This document shows, piece by piece, positions 13,301 to 25,862 of a stretch of 64,000 bases of DNA. The number at the start of each line of letters is the position of its first letter. Position 1 is the stretch's first letter. The position numbers were made by a program, and so were the translations under genes. The notes under the pieces were generated by a model. The model searched no databases. It saw nothing but the letters and a program-made list of their open reading frames with translations, and was not told the DNA's origin. The stretch comes from Phoronis australis. Taxonomy: Eukaryota; Phoronida; Phoronidae. The stretch lies in contig NMRA01000065.1 in the NCBI GenBank assembly GCA_002633005.1, forward strand, positions 1,030,809-1,094,808, in the 5' to 3' direction.

Positions 13301-16300
13301 TCTATTGTGTTTCCTTCTTTTGTTTACAGTCCAAGAAAAACATTCTACTAACCCCATGTTTAGTAAACTCCTTCAAATGGATTTGTAAACAATTTTTGTA
13401 TTCAGGAACAGAAAACAATGCAGTCTTTCATCCCTTGGCCAATGCTGTTGGTTGGTTTTGCCAGTTTATAAACCCAGTTCTTTGTCTCATGCTGATTGGC
13501 TGCATTCAGCCATCGGTGCACAGGGGGTATATTACTGAATAGCACAGTCCCTCGCTTTGTCCACTTTTCTCTGTTTACCATGATTTCCCAGCGATTAGGT
13601 ATCAGATAACATTTTATAACAGTGAAATTGAAAGGTACAAACATCTACTTCACCTGCTGCCGACTCCCGCTGAGTATATATGTATTGTATATACGGTATG
13701 TATTTCATTCATAACTTGGCCCGCCTTGAGAAATGCTCCACTCTGCTCAGGTCAGGCTACTATATTGACTTGCTGTCCATTCAGACTTGTGGAGTTTAGT
13801 TGAGGGTGTCGGAGTCCCAATGGTTTATCAGGAATGTGCTCATCTGCCTCCAGGTGTCTCTCAGTTACGCCACCTGTTTGGTAAGTGCATGGTGTCTATT
13901 GTCTATAGTGGTTGTCATGTGACTCGTGATTCCCATCTGGTTGGTTAACGTAATGAGTTTCACGCAGTCCATGACTCTCTTGCGGCTTTTCATTCAAGTT
14001 TTCTGGACATTTAATGAATTTTATGTGGTCTTTTAAAACTCATTGAAAGCACACTTCTCAATTGTCATGAAGAATTTGTAAAATATGACTGTACAAATAT
14101 GACTGTAGAAATATGACTGTACTTTCCTAGTGAAGTATGTATTGGTTGCAGGTGCATCAGCTTTCTTGCTTCTCGTAATAGTATTTCAAAAAAAAAAAAT
14201 TTTTTGTGGTCAGTTCTTATTTTTCACTGCATAAAATTGAAGTTCTGTATTTTTGCTTAGCAAACTGTCTTTTCACGGTACAAACATGTAATTTTCAACG
14301 ATTTCAGTTTGTGTTGCAAGGCACTGCCATGCACACTCAAGATCTGAGCATGGTCCATTCTGATATGAGCCGTGTGTACCTGGCACATCTGGGTGATCTT
14401 GCTCTGACCAGTGGACATATTTTAAAAGTAAATTTAGCCAACATTAAACTGCCTGATTTTCCTGGCTCTATAAACTGAATAGCACTATAGTAGTATTTTA
14501 GTTGTACTGGTACAGTTAGTTTTTGTGCTTTTACGAGAACTTGTCTGGCTAATAACAAAATCCTTGGTTGTACTATAGTGAGCATCATTTCTTTTGAATC
14601 GATCTCTCTCGAAATGGGTTTTAGAAATGTTTAAACTTGAGATAAAACTGTAACGAGAAGACTTGAATCGAGGCCATCAATTGTGTTCAAGCCATACTAC
14701 ACTCCAGGTGTGGGGCAAAACCATTTGGTCAAATGCTGCGAACACCCTAAGAGACTAATCAAACAGAAATTCTTTAAATCAACTAAAATGCCGCGGGATT
14801 TTGCAGACCGGCATGAACAGATTTTTGTATAAACATTTCCGCTATTGGTCTCGCTCATTCCAGCTTTTGTGACTGGAATCTTAAATCAAATATTTGACTA
14901 CTTCTGGCGTCAAAGCTTGATACTGTGAGCGTAAGTGTATAAAGGCTTTGAGCTGTGTCCACTTCTCTAAAGTGAACGTCCAAAGAAGGTGTCCGAGGTA
15001 AATTTGTATTTTTTTATGGTGAACTCCAGTCCCTGATCGATGAGTTTCCACAATTGGTACTTTTTACCTGTAATTATCTGTCCTAGACAGGGTCATTGAT
15101 GTCGTGGAACCCTAATTATTGCCTTGCACCCCCACCTTGACAACAGGAGACACAATGTACTCAGACTGACATTGCCTGTGAGGTGCTGGTTTTCCACCTT
15201 TCTGTGAACGCCCTAGTAGCAGTATTGGCTTGCAAGACCAATCCCTGATGTGTCCCAGAATTGACGATTTGCATCTCATCAGCATATGTATGAGCCAACA
15301 ATTTTTCCACAATGTTGCTTGGTGAGGTATGTTTACCTTAAAGCCTTCATGATGTCATAGACAAATGAACTCACAGAACAAGTGTCACTGGAGGATCCAA
15401 ATATTTTGGTCTTGATTGAAAAAGCTTTTTCACCGTCTCTAGACGAGGTAGAGTAAACTAGTTCAACTATGCGTATTTAGAAACTGTGTTCTTCCTGTTG
15501 CAAACCTACCCAGTCATCTATCTGCAATTTATGTCTGCAGCAGGAAAAGCAGTCTCTGAGTAGGTGTCACTTTACCCTATTTTGATCTTGATTATTTCTG
15601 GTCCCTTCTGGTTAATACTGAATGATTTATTTCCTGAGCTTTGTTTTTTGAATTTCCTCTGATAATACTGGTTTAGCTGTCGTCACGTCAAAGTTAAATA
15701 ACTTACGATTCTTGATAACAATGATTTTTGCAGTGTGGTTGTATTCCTTGTGTTAATGGAAACAAAGAACAAGATTTGTCTTGACTTGGGGATACAAAGT
15801 CTGTTGAAGCCATTTTGAGAGTAGAAACAAATGACTGCAGTAAACTCTCACCAAATTCGGTCAAAAACATTGGTTAAAAACTGGCCTCGTCTCATTTTCT
15901 AAGGTTTTCAGCTATATCCCGAATGTCCATAATTTCTCAAAAACTTTGACGCTAGCATTGTAGCACAAAACCTAAAAAGTGCATAGCATTCCGGTGTTGA
16001 TTACATTCTGAAAAATGATTTTTTCTTGTTTACCCTGTTCACTGTTACAGCAGCACACGATGGTAGTTTTTAATGTCATTAGCATGTTGTCCCAAAATGC
16101 ATTTGTGATACCAGTTTGGTTTTATGTTCTTTTTCAGAGAATAAAACTACCTGTCATATCATGTCCGCTTCATTAGTTCTGCAAATACCGTGATGTCTAA
16201 AATGCGCTCTTCAATGGCTGTGTGATAAAAATAGGGCATTTATATTTATTTACCACGTGGAGATATTATTCTGGCAAATGTTATTTTTTGTATTGAAGCA

Positions 16301-19300
16301 TAAAAAAACTGATGGAATGTCACTCACTCTCTCCTGTAATGTTTTTCCAACAGAGGGAGTACTACGCTTAATTTGATCTTTCCACATCCTTCTCTTTTTG
16401 CCTGTGGCTATTTTTTGTTTATTTTGTTTAGGTTAGCAGTGTTGCCAGACAGAATTCTTGGGGTGTCTCAGTGTAGTTTGCAATATAAACATTGTCTGTA
16501 GTAAAGTTTCTTCAAAATTTGAACAAGACATAATTGCTGAATTTGTTATTTCCATTTCTTTTGACTTTTGTACTAAAATGCCATTATCTTGTGTTCTAAT
16601 ATGAAGAGCACACCTGTTGTGTGATTCTTGCGAAAAGCAATGTACACTGACAATCTTTGTTGAAGCATTTTCCAAATGACTACTGACTTCTTAAACATAG
16701 AAATCTAAGTCAGGACATTTGATTTTTTAAGAATTTAAAAATTTGCAAGGTTGGTGGTCTACACGAAGACTACAAATTCTTGGCATGACACCATTGAAGT
16801 GCCATCTATTGACAAGAGACGGAGCCATTAATTTCATTTGATTTTAACTTGGTAATTTAGTTAGGTGTTTTAAAAATCAGTTTTTGTCTTGTCATTTTAG
16901 TGATATTTTTTCACAAAAGACAAAGTGGTTCTCAGGATTTGATGGTGTTTTAGGCATTTAAGCCGCAAAAGTGTTAAAGTCTGTGTGTTCCAGCTGTTCA
17001 GCTCACATTTTCATTGGTGGTTATTTTACATTTGTTCATTAAGCCCGTAATTATCTGATCAGTGTGAACAAAATTTTTGAAACTAAAGACCTGTTTGTTT
17101 GAGTCTTTTTGAATGTTTGCAGATTCCTGAAAATTTATCGCATGAATGCAAAAATTGCAGAATTTTTAGCTGTGTTCTCTCTTGTTACTATATATATTCC
17201 TGACAATTTTTCAGGAAAAGCTTATGAAAAAGTCTCACATGAATGGGCCCTAAGTGACCCACATTTTACTATTTTTCCTGAGTGACCTGAATTTTACTAT
17301 TAGCAAAAGGAATCAACCAAATTTATATACATATGTAAAGGTTTTGAGAACACAAATACTGTTTGTTAGTAAGGATTCCACTTACAGAAATCCTGATTTT
17401 CCTTTGTCATAGACAGAGAAAACTATTTTAGCGAACACAAAATTCCATTTTTTCCATCTGGTAAATTAGCAAAGTCAGTTTTACTATTTCGAAGGGAATG
17501 CCCTACTGCTGAATTTGTCACTCTGTTTTACCGATAACTTAGTGCATGGCATGTTCATTCTTTTGCAAAACCCATAAATGAACAGTGCCACCTTTTGAAA
17601 GAATGAACAACTGACAGTGTTCTCCACCACCTATTTTGACCCGTCGCGATGACGGGTTTGGATTTTGCCATGTCGTGTTGGGCAAGACGCGTCAAGTTTA
17701 AAAATTGTGGCGCCAGGTTTAAAATTAGACAATAGTGAGTCCGCCTCATCTCGTATCAGAAATTGCCACTCAGTGGAGGAGTTGTCGTTGGCGTTGTTGT
17801 GACTTCCTTCTGAATCCTGTATTAAGTGAAAACAGCCGATCACCGCCCTCTGTTGAACTAGTACAGAATGATCACCAATTAGATTTGTAGTGTAATTTGG
17901 TGGATGAAATTATTAATTTCTGATAACTAAAAAGCAATAACATAAGAATGATGGTATCTACTGCTGAAATTTCTGAATTTCATTCAAAACCACCAATTTG
18001 GTGGATTTTGTGGGATAATCAGGGTCTGTACTTATCAACAGGATTATACATAAGTAGCATTGCCAAAATTTTTCAAAGTGTCATCGTGTGTTTCTTGTTA
18101 ACAGCTGTTCTACATAAACTTTTCAAATAATAAAGTAAATTCGTCTTCATGTTTGCTTTTGTTGGAAATTTTTGTAAAATTTTACTGTTCCACCATATTG
18201 TGAATTTAATGTGAATAATCGTTACTGTGTATTCGTTAAGTACAAATGTTCGGAGATGTCTTTAACATAAAAGTAATGAATCAGACATCATAAGACTTCA
18301 CAGAGTAAAACTGTTCTTTTCCTGTGTTATTTTTACATTTCATTACATAATTCAAGTGCACTTAACATTCTTCAATGCTTGGCAGGTCCCTTTAACATAT
18401 TTTTCACCCATTAATCTTGTCAGGGGTCGATCAACACGTACCTCTCATGGCAATCAGTTGCATTGTTTCAGCAGGAGACCTAGGTAACACAGGTGTGACA
18501 AACTTAATGACAAAGCCATTCAATCTATCCATGTTACGGAGCTCCATTCTTTTCTGATATGAAACTGTCTGAGGATTTCACCACACTGCACATTAATATA
18601 ACTAAAATGTTTCGCGACAGGGGTGGTTATACATTGTTAGAGGCTGAAATTGTCATTATGACCGGAATGCGTGTATATGCTAGATTTCCTAGGAGTTTGT
18701 TTTTTTCTCGAGATCGCTATTTGTAACAGTGACATTATGGTTGACCATAGCCATGTTGGAAGGTAGGTTGCAAGTATTGACAGGGAAGAAAAAAGTGCGA
18801 TTTTCAGGTACTTGAACTTGAACGTTATCAGCCTTGGGTAGAAATTGTCTTTAATCTTTGACTCTATTTGTATTTTATAGTGAGTTAGAAATGAATAGCA
18901 TATGTGTGTTGTTTGTTTACGTGAGGACCAATGATTGTTGGATAGAAATGGATTGCAGACACAGTGTGTATGAATAGGGAATCTTGTAGCAGGCAGCACA
19001 CTCTGGTTAGGATTCAATCATTATTGATGTATAACCAAATTACTCGATGCATGCGAGTGAATTCATCTAACAATGGATCTACAGTAAATTTCTTGGTCTT
19101 TGCCACAAAGATCATCTTATGCTGTTCGTATCATGTTAAAACTGCATTTGTTCAGTGTCTAGCTGCTTGTCAATGAATTTGGCTTCTTAACATCATAAGA
19201 TCACTCCTTACTGTAAGAGAACATGACGTTATTTAATGTTACGTACTAGGAAAAACCAAAACCATCAGCTACCCAAGAAAATCCTTCAGAGTTTATTTGG

Positions 19301-22300
19301 GTTGGCCAAACCTAACATTGCAAATGCGAAAATGGTGCGTGTTCTCATTGCCTGTGATTTGAGTTGCCGGCTCATTTGGATTAGACAGTCTCGCCACCTG
19401 GTGATTGGTGTTGATGCTATATCACATATTGCTGTTTGTCTTATTTCCTGGAGGTGTCTGACCAAGCCATATCAACAAATGCCACTGAGTATAACAAGTT
19501 AATGTCATTTGTGCATTTACAAAGTTCTTGTGTAATTGGAATTTTCAAAGTTGTGTCTTATTTTATAGATCCGATCCAAGTCATCGAGTCTCCCCATGAA
19601 AGTAGTTCCGGAATAGCGTCTGATGGCCACGATAGTCACAGTAAAAATACATTCACCAGCGGCAGTTCCACTCCACAGACTGGCTACAGCAGTTCGGATC
19701 AGTCGTTCAGGTAGCTATCTATTTGCTTCTTTATTTATTTATTTATTTTATGCAATTTATTCATTTCTGTACAATCACATCGGAATAAGTTGGACACACT
19801 TAATTAAGATTTCCGCTTTAACTGGGACAAAGTTCAATGGTACAGGTGCTCTAGTTTGTGCACTCTGGCCTTCAGATAAGTTGGATTTTGCTATATTTTG
19901 TTGAAATCTCCTGGTCCGTTTGGAAATGTAAGTTTTACTGCACTCAGATGTTTTAAGGCGCATGTGTAGCAATTTTCTGTCAACCCAGTGCTAAATTTTT
20001 GTTGACTTGAAGAATGCACTTCATGACTGATTTTAGAAATCTAAACATGTCAAGCCTGCCAGCCATGGATGTTTTTTTGTAAGACTTAAACACTGTGATT
20101 TCAAATTTCCTTTATGCTGATTAGAGATCACTATAGCGAAATTTCACCAATTTAGGACAGAATAAATGATTGCTCATTTTCAAGCTCTATGTCACGGCTA
20201 CCAGCAGACAATGTTTTTAGAAACAGTAGGTATTTGCAGCAATGCTAGAGATCTTTGAAATGTAAACAAAGGCAATTTTGTCAATTATTTTTGTCTGAAA
20301 TTGTTGAGATTTCACCATATCAACCACATTTTTTGTTCTGTGTTCGGTAATTATGCCCTTATTTCACAAATTTAATTGTGGAATTTGTCATTTTCCATTT
20401 TTCAAGGGCGTAATACTTTGTTACAAACAATTGAAACCTTGCATAGTGCTGCTTGATGACATTACACAATACAAACCATTCTAGTAGTAATAATTTTCAT
20501 TTTTGTGGAATGACAATATAGAATTCCGCTTGTTGGCCACAGTGTGTGCTAAACAAGTGAAAAACAACTGTAGGTAGCAGCTTCCCTACACGGTATTATT
20601 ATTATTATTATTATTACTAGTGACTGACTTATGATTTAGATGAAAGGGTAGGTTTTAATACAGTAGCTTTACTAACACCTGCAATTTTTACCCTGCAAGA
20701 TACCCACTGGATATTTGATCACCTGAGCAGTTGCTATGGTGATAGCAGTTACCTTAATTGCATCACAGTTGGTAGGATTGTCAAGCATACTAATGTGTGT
20801 GGACAACATGTCAGTTTAAATCATGTTTTCATTGAACAGTCTGTATTTCTGCCAATCTCAAACAGACAATTTCAACACCGATTTTAGCGTTTGAAGTTTC
20901 TGACAGCAGGATCGTCCAGTTACGAAAACCATATGTCAGATTTTAGATTAGACAATTTGCTGATTTTTTAAGTTTGTTTTTGAATCAAGAGCCAGTTGAC
21001 ATTTATTTATAATTGCATTAACGTCTGTCACAGATTAAAAGTAGCTCCATTTATTGAAATCCCAGGTTCTGGAGCAAATTTGATTAGGGCTGTTCCAGTA
21101 AAATCCGTGTGGGAGGGGGGGGACGGCAGTAGAAATAAAAATTCATGGGTGGTGGTCTTCAGAAAAAAACTGAAATGAAATGAAAGCCAGCCACCGGCGC
21201 GCTTGCATAGGGACAACGGTATCCGAAAATCTCGAATAATTCAAAAAGTAGACGTCGTAGCGCAAAATGGAAAATATCTTCTGAAAGCCCGTTCACATCT
21301 CTATCGCTCTATCTAAAGTGGTAGTTTGGCAAAAATCCAAAAAATTTTTCGAGAAAATTGAAAATTTGCCGTTTTTTTTGAAATTCAAAGTCAAATAACT
21401 CGAAAACGGTAAGTCTGAGAAATACGCTCTCGCAGACTTTTTGAAAGGCCATACTTTAAGGAATCCACATGCAAAAATTCACGTCATTTGCTCTTCCCAT
21501 AAAAAATGCGACANCCTGGCAAAATTTCCAAGTCACCAAAACAGGAAATCTCGTTGAGAACAGCCGTAAATGAAACAAAAGAAATATCTGAAGTGAAAAA
21601 CCCGACGAACTCCGCAATTAAGTGTCAGTCCAAGCGGCGTATGTTTTATTTTTTCCGTTTTTGCCAGAGCAGAAAATTAGGAGTGTCTCTTTGTGCTCGA
21701 TGATGACCAGTTTTACCCTCTTGGACCCAAAACATCCAACGCAGCGCTCACCTCCTGAGGCAGACAAATATGTTCAGCACACGTTTCATGGCTCATACAC
21801 AGGCTCTTCCAATCTTTACAGAAGGATTCTGACTTCCATCTGTTTACTTCTTGTAGCATTTTGAGCACGCGATTGGATGTGTGTGTTTGTGCGTGTGCGC
21901 GCGTTCGTGTGTGTGTGTGTGCGTTCGTGTGTGTGTGTGTGTTTGTCTGGCGGCTTTGTGGCAACCTGGGATTTTTACCACATCTCCCAAAAAAATCTGA
22001 TAACACTTTGGTGACCTGCAGGTCGCCAAATTGAGCTGTGGGTTATATAATATAGACTTGTATTTGTTTTAGCTCCCACGATGGTCATTCATACTTTGGC
22101 CAGTTAGCCAACTCTAGGCGTATGGTTATTCCGACCGTGGAAAGTTCACCGTTGAGCTTCAATGGAAGGGGCTACAGGTATGGTATTGTTAACTGGAATC
22201 ACAACTGGAGCTCATTTACCTTTTAGTGTCCCTACGGTCTTAATATGGAGCTGTTAACATCGTCGTGGTTCCTGCATAATTGCGATATTTTCATCTAACA

Positions 22301-24128
22301 ATGTCTTACTACACTGTCTCCAAAAACTTGATAGCACAAATTCCAATGAAACCAGCTGATGGGATTTTCCACATATAACCTGAAATGTGTCTTTTTTACT
22401 GAATCACTTTCTTGTTTCTGTATTGAGGTTTCCTCAAGAATAGTCTTCCCAAACAATTAACACAGCACCTGGTTAGCCTTAACTCCTCTAATACTTGTTG
22501 CATCAGAACCTCATCACCCCATTTTCCATTGCAGCCCGCACTTGGACCTCTCTCGACACAGCACACCGTCCCCGTCCCAGCTCTCTGACACCGACCGCCT
22601 GATTGGCTACAGTCACGCGCGCAAGAAGCGGCAACGGGGAGTCGCACTCGCTGACCTCCCAGATGACGTCATTCTACGCATCCTATCCAAGCTGCCGACC
22701 AATCAGCTATGCAGATGTGCCCGCGTCTGCCGGCGCTGGTACCACCTGGCGTGGGACCCAATGCTGTGGACAAAGATCCGCATCAACGCCAGTGAGACGT
22801 TAAACGTGGACCGTGCGCTGAAGATCCTAACACGGCGCCTCTCGTACGAGACACCCCACGTGTGCATCACGGTGGAGCGGATCAACCTGAATGGCTGCGC
22901 TCGACTAACAGACAAGGGCCTACATTTCATCGCTAAACGTTGTCCCGAATTGCGTCATCTAGAAATGCAGGGATGCACTCACGTAACTAACACGGCACTG
23001 TTTGAAGTTGTCTCACGCTGTGTCAACATGGAATACCTGGATGTAACGGGTGAGTTGGACTGAGTGTTGTTGAGGAGTACTGTATTTGTTTACGTTCACA
23101 CCCAGGATGTTTAAATTGAAAATGAAACAATTATTGGCTCAGCAGTTTGCTCCATTTGGGGGTGGGGGTGTCTAAGAGGCATTTTAATCAATGCCATACA
23201 GATGTCAGTCAAACTCATTATAAAAATGATGTTTGGCTACCTTTTCTATATTGTTTCCCAATTCTTTGTGTAACCATAGCAATGGCAGTTTCTTATTACA
23301 CCACACTAATTCCCATGGCCTTTACTCCACATGGATTGATGTTCCATTTGCTTTTTTGTTCCCACTTTGATGACCTTTAACCTTTCTTCTTCAGGCTGTT
23401 CTGGTATCACTTGTATCAGCCTGACGGCTGAGGCATCCATACAGGCATTGTCGCCGAACAGCAAACAGATATTTCTACGTTATCTGGACATGACGGACTG
23501 TTTTGCTCTGGAAGACAGTGGACTGAACACCATAGCCTTGCACTGTACACAGGTGCAGTATCTCTACCTGCGACGGTGTGTGCGTATCACAGACATTGGA
23601 GTACAGTGTTTAGCCAATTATTGTACTAGTGTGAAGGAATTGTCGATATCCGACTGTCGGAAGGTGACGGACTTTGGGCTTCGGGAACTGTCGAGATTAG
23701 AAGGTAATCTGCGTTATCTCAGCGTTGCCAAGTGCGACAAAGTGTCGGATGTTGGAGTGAAATACATTGCAAAGCATTGTCCTAAGTTACGTTACTTGAA
23801 TGTGCGTGGTTGTGAGGCAGTGTCGGACGATTCTCTGGAACTTTTGGCTGTGAACTGCACACGGTTGAAATCTCTTGACGTTGGAAAGTGTGACATTTCC
23901 GACGATGGACTACAGACTCTGGCTGAGAACTGTCCACAGCTTAAGAAGCTGAGTCTCAAGTCGTGCGAAGCCATCACGAATGAAGGCATCATTTCACTGG
24001 CCAATCATTGCCGCCGGCTTCAGCAGCTGAATATTCAGGACTGTCATGTGACTGTAGAGGCTTACAAAGCCGTCAAGAAACAGTGCAAGCGATGCCTAAT
24101 AGAACACACTAATCCAGGGTTCTTGTAA
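7292..24128 (+). CDS. FBXL7: F-box/LRR-repeat protein 7 (FBXL7), five coding exons
   Basis: Join of 7292-7370, 19569-19710, 22073-22177, 22535-23049 and 23395-24128: 1,575 bp, 524 residues, with every phase agreeing. FBXL7 is the substrate-recognition subunit of an SCF (SKP1-CUL1-F-box) ubiquitin ligase. In vertebrates it targets proteins such as Aurora A and survivin; in Drosophila Fbxl7 acts with Fat/Dachs in growth and planar polarity. Visible features are a Ser/Thr-rich disordered N-terminus (about 1-145), an F-box at about 146-192 (LPDDVILRILSKLPTNQL, then CRCARVCRRWY) and a run of cysteine-containing LRRs from about 213 to the end. The end, KRCLIEHTNPGFL, closely matches the vertebrate C-terminus as I recall it. 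Vertebrate FBXL7 is near 491 residues. Family identity is very secure; the first exon is predicted only from phase and splice sites. Confidence 0.93.
13820..13880 (+). CDS. FBXL7: FBXL7 candidate alternative first exon (1b) or cassette exon
   Basis: The ATG at 13820 opens 20 codons (MVYQECAHLPPGVSQLRHLF) that end at a strong GTAAGT donor (13881) with one spare G, the same phase as exon 1a, so it would join exon 19569 in frame. An in-frame stop lies upstream at 13766. The same donor could instead close a 96-bp cassette exon starting after CCATTCAG at 13785, which is open and phase 1/1. Either reading fits; no homology supports the peptide. Confidence 0.35.
19265..19400 (+). repeat. Dispersed repeat family C copy
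   Basis: This block (core CATTGCCTGTGATTTGAGT, preceded by GAGTTTATTTGGGTTGGCCA) recurs in diverged form at about 26060-26180 and, reversed, at about 35010-35130. The boundaries are approximate. It is probably an old non-autonomous transposon. Confidence 0.5.
19569..19710 (+). CDS. FBXL7: FBXL7 coding exon 2
   Basis: A 142-bp exon after TTTTATAG, ending at CAG then GTAGCT. It encodes a Ser/Thr/Gly-rich stretch (PIQVIESPHESSSGIASDGH, then SGSSTPQTGYSSSDQSF) like the low-complexity N-terminal region of vertebrate FBXL7. Phase 1 in, phase 2 out. Confidence 0.8.
19731..19750 (+). repeat. (ATTT)n microsatellite
   Basis: A run of TATT/ATTT units just inside FBXL7 intron 2. Confidence 0.7.
20375..20580 (+). 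repeat. Dispersed repeat family D copy 1
   Basis: Diverged match to 36635-36860. Shared blocks include GTTACAAACAATTGAAAC / GCTACAAACAATAGAAAC, ACACAATACAAACCA and GTGTGCTAAA. It lies in FBXL7 intron 2 and is probably an old transposon relic. Confidence 0.5.
20594..20622 (+). repeat. (ATT)n microsatellite
   Basis: About eight ATT units in FBXL7 intron 2. Confidence 0.85.
21480..22000 (+). repeat. Dispersed repeat family B copy 1
   Basis: Diverged copy of the segment at about 51355-51740. Shared blocks in the same order: GCCGTAAATGAAA, GAAGTGAAAAACCCGA, CCAGTCCAAG-type, ATGACCAGTTT, TCTGTTTACTTCTTG and TGGGATTTTTACCA. A (GT)n tract (21879-21942) is embedded in it. One N at 21513. No coding capacity is visible. 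Confidence 0.6.
21879..21942 (+). repeat. (GT)n microsatellite, interrupted
   Basis: GT-rich tract with GCGCGCGTTCGT interruptions, inside repeat B in FBXL7 intron 2. Confidence 0.85.
22073..22177 (+). CDS. FBXL7: FBXL7 coding exon 3 (105 bp, in frame)
   Basis: Lies between TTGTTTTAG and a GTATGG donor, phase 2 in and phase 2 out, with no stop in the reading frame. It encodes SHDGHSYFGQLANSRRMVIP, then TVESSPLSFNGRGY. The length is a multiple of three, so it could be skipped without breaking the frame. It belongs to the disordered region before the F-box. Support is splice sites plus phase, not homology. Confidence 0.7.
22535..23049 (+). CDS. FBXL7: FBXL7 coding exon 4: F-box and first LRRs
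   Basis: Starts after CCATTGCAG and ends before GTGAGT; phase 2 in, phase 1 out. It encodes SRHSTPSPSQLSDTDRL, a basic patch (HARKKRQR), the F-box (LADLPDDVILRILSKLPTNQ, CARVCRRWYHLAWDP) and two leucine-rich repeats (NLNGCARLTDKGLHFIA, HLEMQGCTHVTNTALF). The F-box helices bind SKP1. Similarity to vertebrate FBXL7 is very high. Confidence 0.97.
23395..24128 (+). CDS. FBXL7: FBXL7 terminal coding exon: LRR array
   Basis: Starts after CTTTCTTCTTCAG with GC, completing the Gly codon of the motif DVTGCSGITCISL. It carries about nine cysteine-type LRRs (for example RYLDMTDCFALEDSGLNTIA and YLNVRGCEAVSDDSLELLA) and ends KRCLIEHTNPGFL with TAA at 24126-24128. The LRR solenoid holds the substrate. 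Confidence 0.97.
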
Positions 24129-24178
24129 TGTCTTTGCACTTCACACTGTTTTTTTTTCAATGTTTGTAAGTTGATGAT

Positions 24179-24242
24179 GCGGTGTCACATGATCACAAAA
24201 TGGCTGCGGTGTCACATGATCACAAAATGGCTGCGGTGTCAA
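24179..24242 (+). repeat. 27-bp tandem repeat, 2.3 copies
   Basis: Two adjacent near-identical units of GCGGTGTCACATGATCACAA + AATGGCT and the start of a third. Confidence 0.9.
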
Positions 24243-25073
24243 CTGGGTGAACCAGCAAAGATACTTGATGTTTGGTTCCAGATCAGGAAGTCATCACAAG
24301 GAACCAATCAAATGTCTTTGAGGGCTGACACGATGAGTTTGCCGGCTTTCTCTTAAGTGCAGCCATCAAAAATGAAAGCCCTTGACGTAACGGAAGATGT
24401 TTACCTTTCTTCGTTAGCACTGTTTTACCAGTCATGAATTGTGTGTGACAAAAAACTTTCTCTGTTTTGGGTAATTTCTTTGATTTTAGTGATATTAGAC
24501 ACTAGAGGGACTTGTTAGAAAAGGTTGTGTTTTCACTGTGTTTTTGATTTCTCATGTTGGCATTTCGCCAATCAAAGCATAATCTGATTTAGATACCATT
24601 TTCTTGCATTTTTTAGCGAACAACAGTTGGCCTTTATGGGTAGGGATCATGACTTTTAAAGTTATTTTTAGGACAATAATTTTTCATTATGAGATATTAA
24701 AGCAACATTTCATAGCTTTTGAGGCAAAATTGAACTACTGGCCTTCAGATTTTTGTTTTCCCCCAGTGTTTTGCCATTTAAAAGGATGGCTGTAATGGTT
24801 TTAATGTATTTTTACCTTGTGCCAAAAATGTTAATTTTTCGAATATCCTAATTTCAATGGTTTTTGAACTCCTGTTTGTGATTGAGCAGTGCCCTCTTTT
24901 GGCCTGTAGCATAGACACAAATGCATTTGAGGTCCGATCAGTTTTTTGCTTCAGGTTGATTCCTTTTTGTGGTATATTAATGTCACCACTGCACTGATGG
25001 AAGGCTGTCTTTAAACATTTTTGAGAACGTTACAACTTTTAAATGACAACGCCACCTAAAGCCTTGGAGAGAA

Positions 25074-25151
25074 GGCAGTGTGGCCTAGTGTGATAGGTGG
25101 CCACTTTCTTTACTCGAGGTCGTGGGTTCAAGTCCTGCCGGGCCACACTGC
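25074..25151 (+). repeat. tRNA-derived SINE remnant or tRNA pseudogene
   Basis: Has a pol III A-box-like TGGCCTAGTGTGATAGG and a B-box-like GGTTCAAGTCC. A T-arm folds (GTGGG/CCTGC around TTCAAGT), and AGTGTGGCC at the start pairs with GGCCACACT at the end. The spacing does not give a canonical 73-nt cloverleaf, so a working tRNA is unlikely. It lies in the FBXL7 3' region. Confidence 0.6.
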
Positions 25152-25862
25152 TAAACCCTGATTCAGATTTCTAGTTCCTCAGCTCGGTTTTAACTATATA
25201 TATTACTACAGCATAAAAATGGTTCCAGGTGATCAGTGCGATGGGCCCACATGAACAGCCTGCGCACATCTGGTACAACATGTATCAGACAGCCTGCAAT
25301 TATTTTTTAAAAAGCCTTGGATTTTGGCTCTTAATTCCATTTTTTCCACATTATTGAAATATATACCATTCCAATTCAGATGAATTATATTTTGGCTTTG
25401 TTGTAAACATGCACTACATATCGGAGACTGCATGGCTTATATTTATTGTTGAATTTATGTATTTTGTATATTTGTACATATTGTATAGGACTGTACAGAT
25501 ATTCTTGTATAAACATGTTTATGTATAAAGGACCATTCTCCATTTTTTAGAAATATATTGGGCTATGGAAATATAAGCACAATTACTTTGAAGGAAGTGC
25601 AAAAATATATTTTACTTCTTAATGAATAATACCTATGGAATTTATATTGGTAGGCTTGTAGAATTCAGACCACAGCATGAACCTTGTTTTGTAAACACAA
25701 GACTTTGTTTCAGAAACATTTTGGTACAAAATTCTAAAATTGCTACCAACCATTTTGGACTTAAAATGTCATGTGGGATATTAGAATTTTATTGTAGCTA
25801 AATATGATACATACTCTTTACTTAGGACTTCTTCAGTTTGTGACATGGAAATTTGTCACAAC

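Larger units (their letters stand above)
7371..19568 (+). other. FBXL7: FBXL7 intron 1 (12.2 kb)
   Basis: Long intron running from GTAAGT to TTTTATAG. It contains a phase-compatible alternative first or cassette exon (13785/13820-13880) and a dispersed repeat near 19265-19400. No other gene is supported; the open frames inside (for example minus-strand 18637-19017) look accidental. Confidence 0.5.

Noticed and set aside
18637-19017. 126-codon minus-strand frame in FBXL7 intron 1
   Set aside because: Low-complexity composition, no domain and no splice or promoter context.
25074-25151. A functional tRNA gene
   Set aside because: D and anticodon arms do not fold with normal spacing; it is better explained as a SINE or pseudogene.
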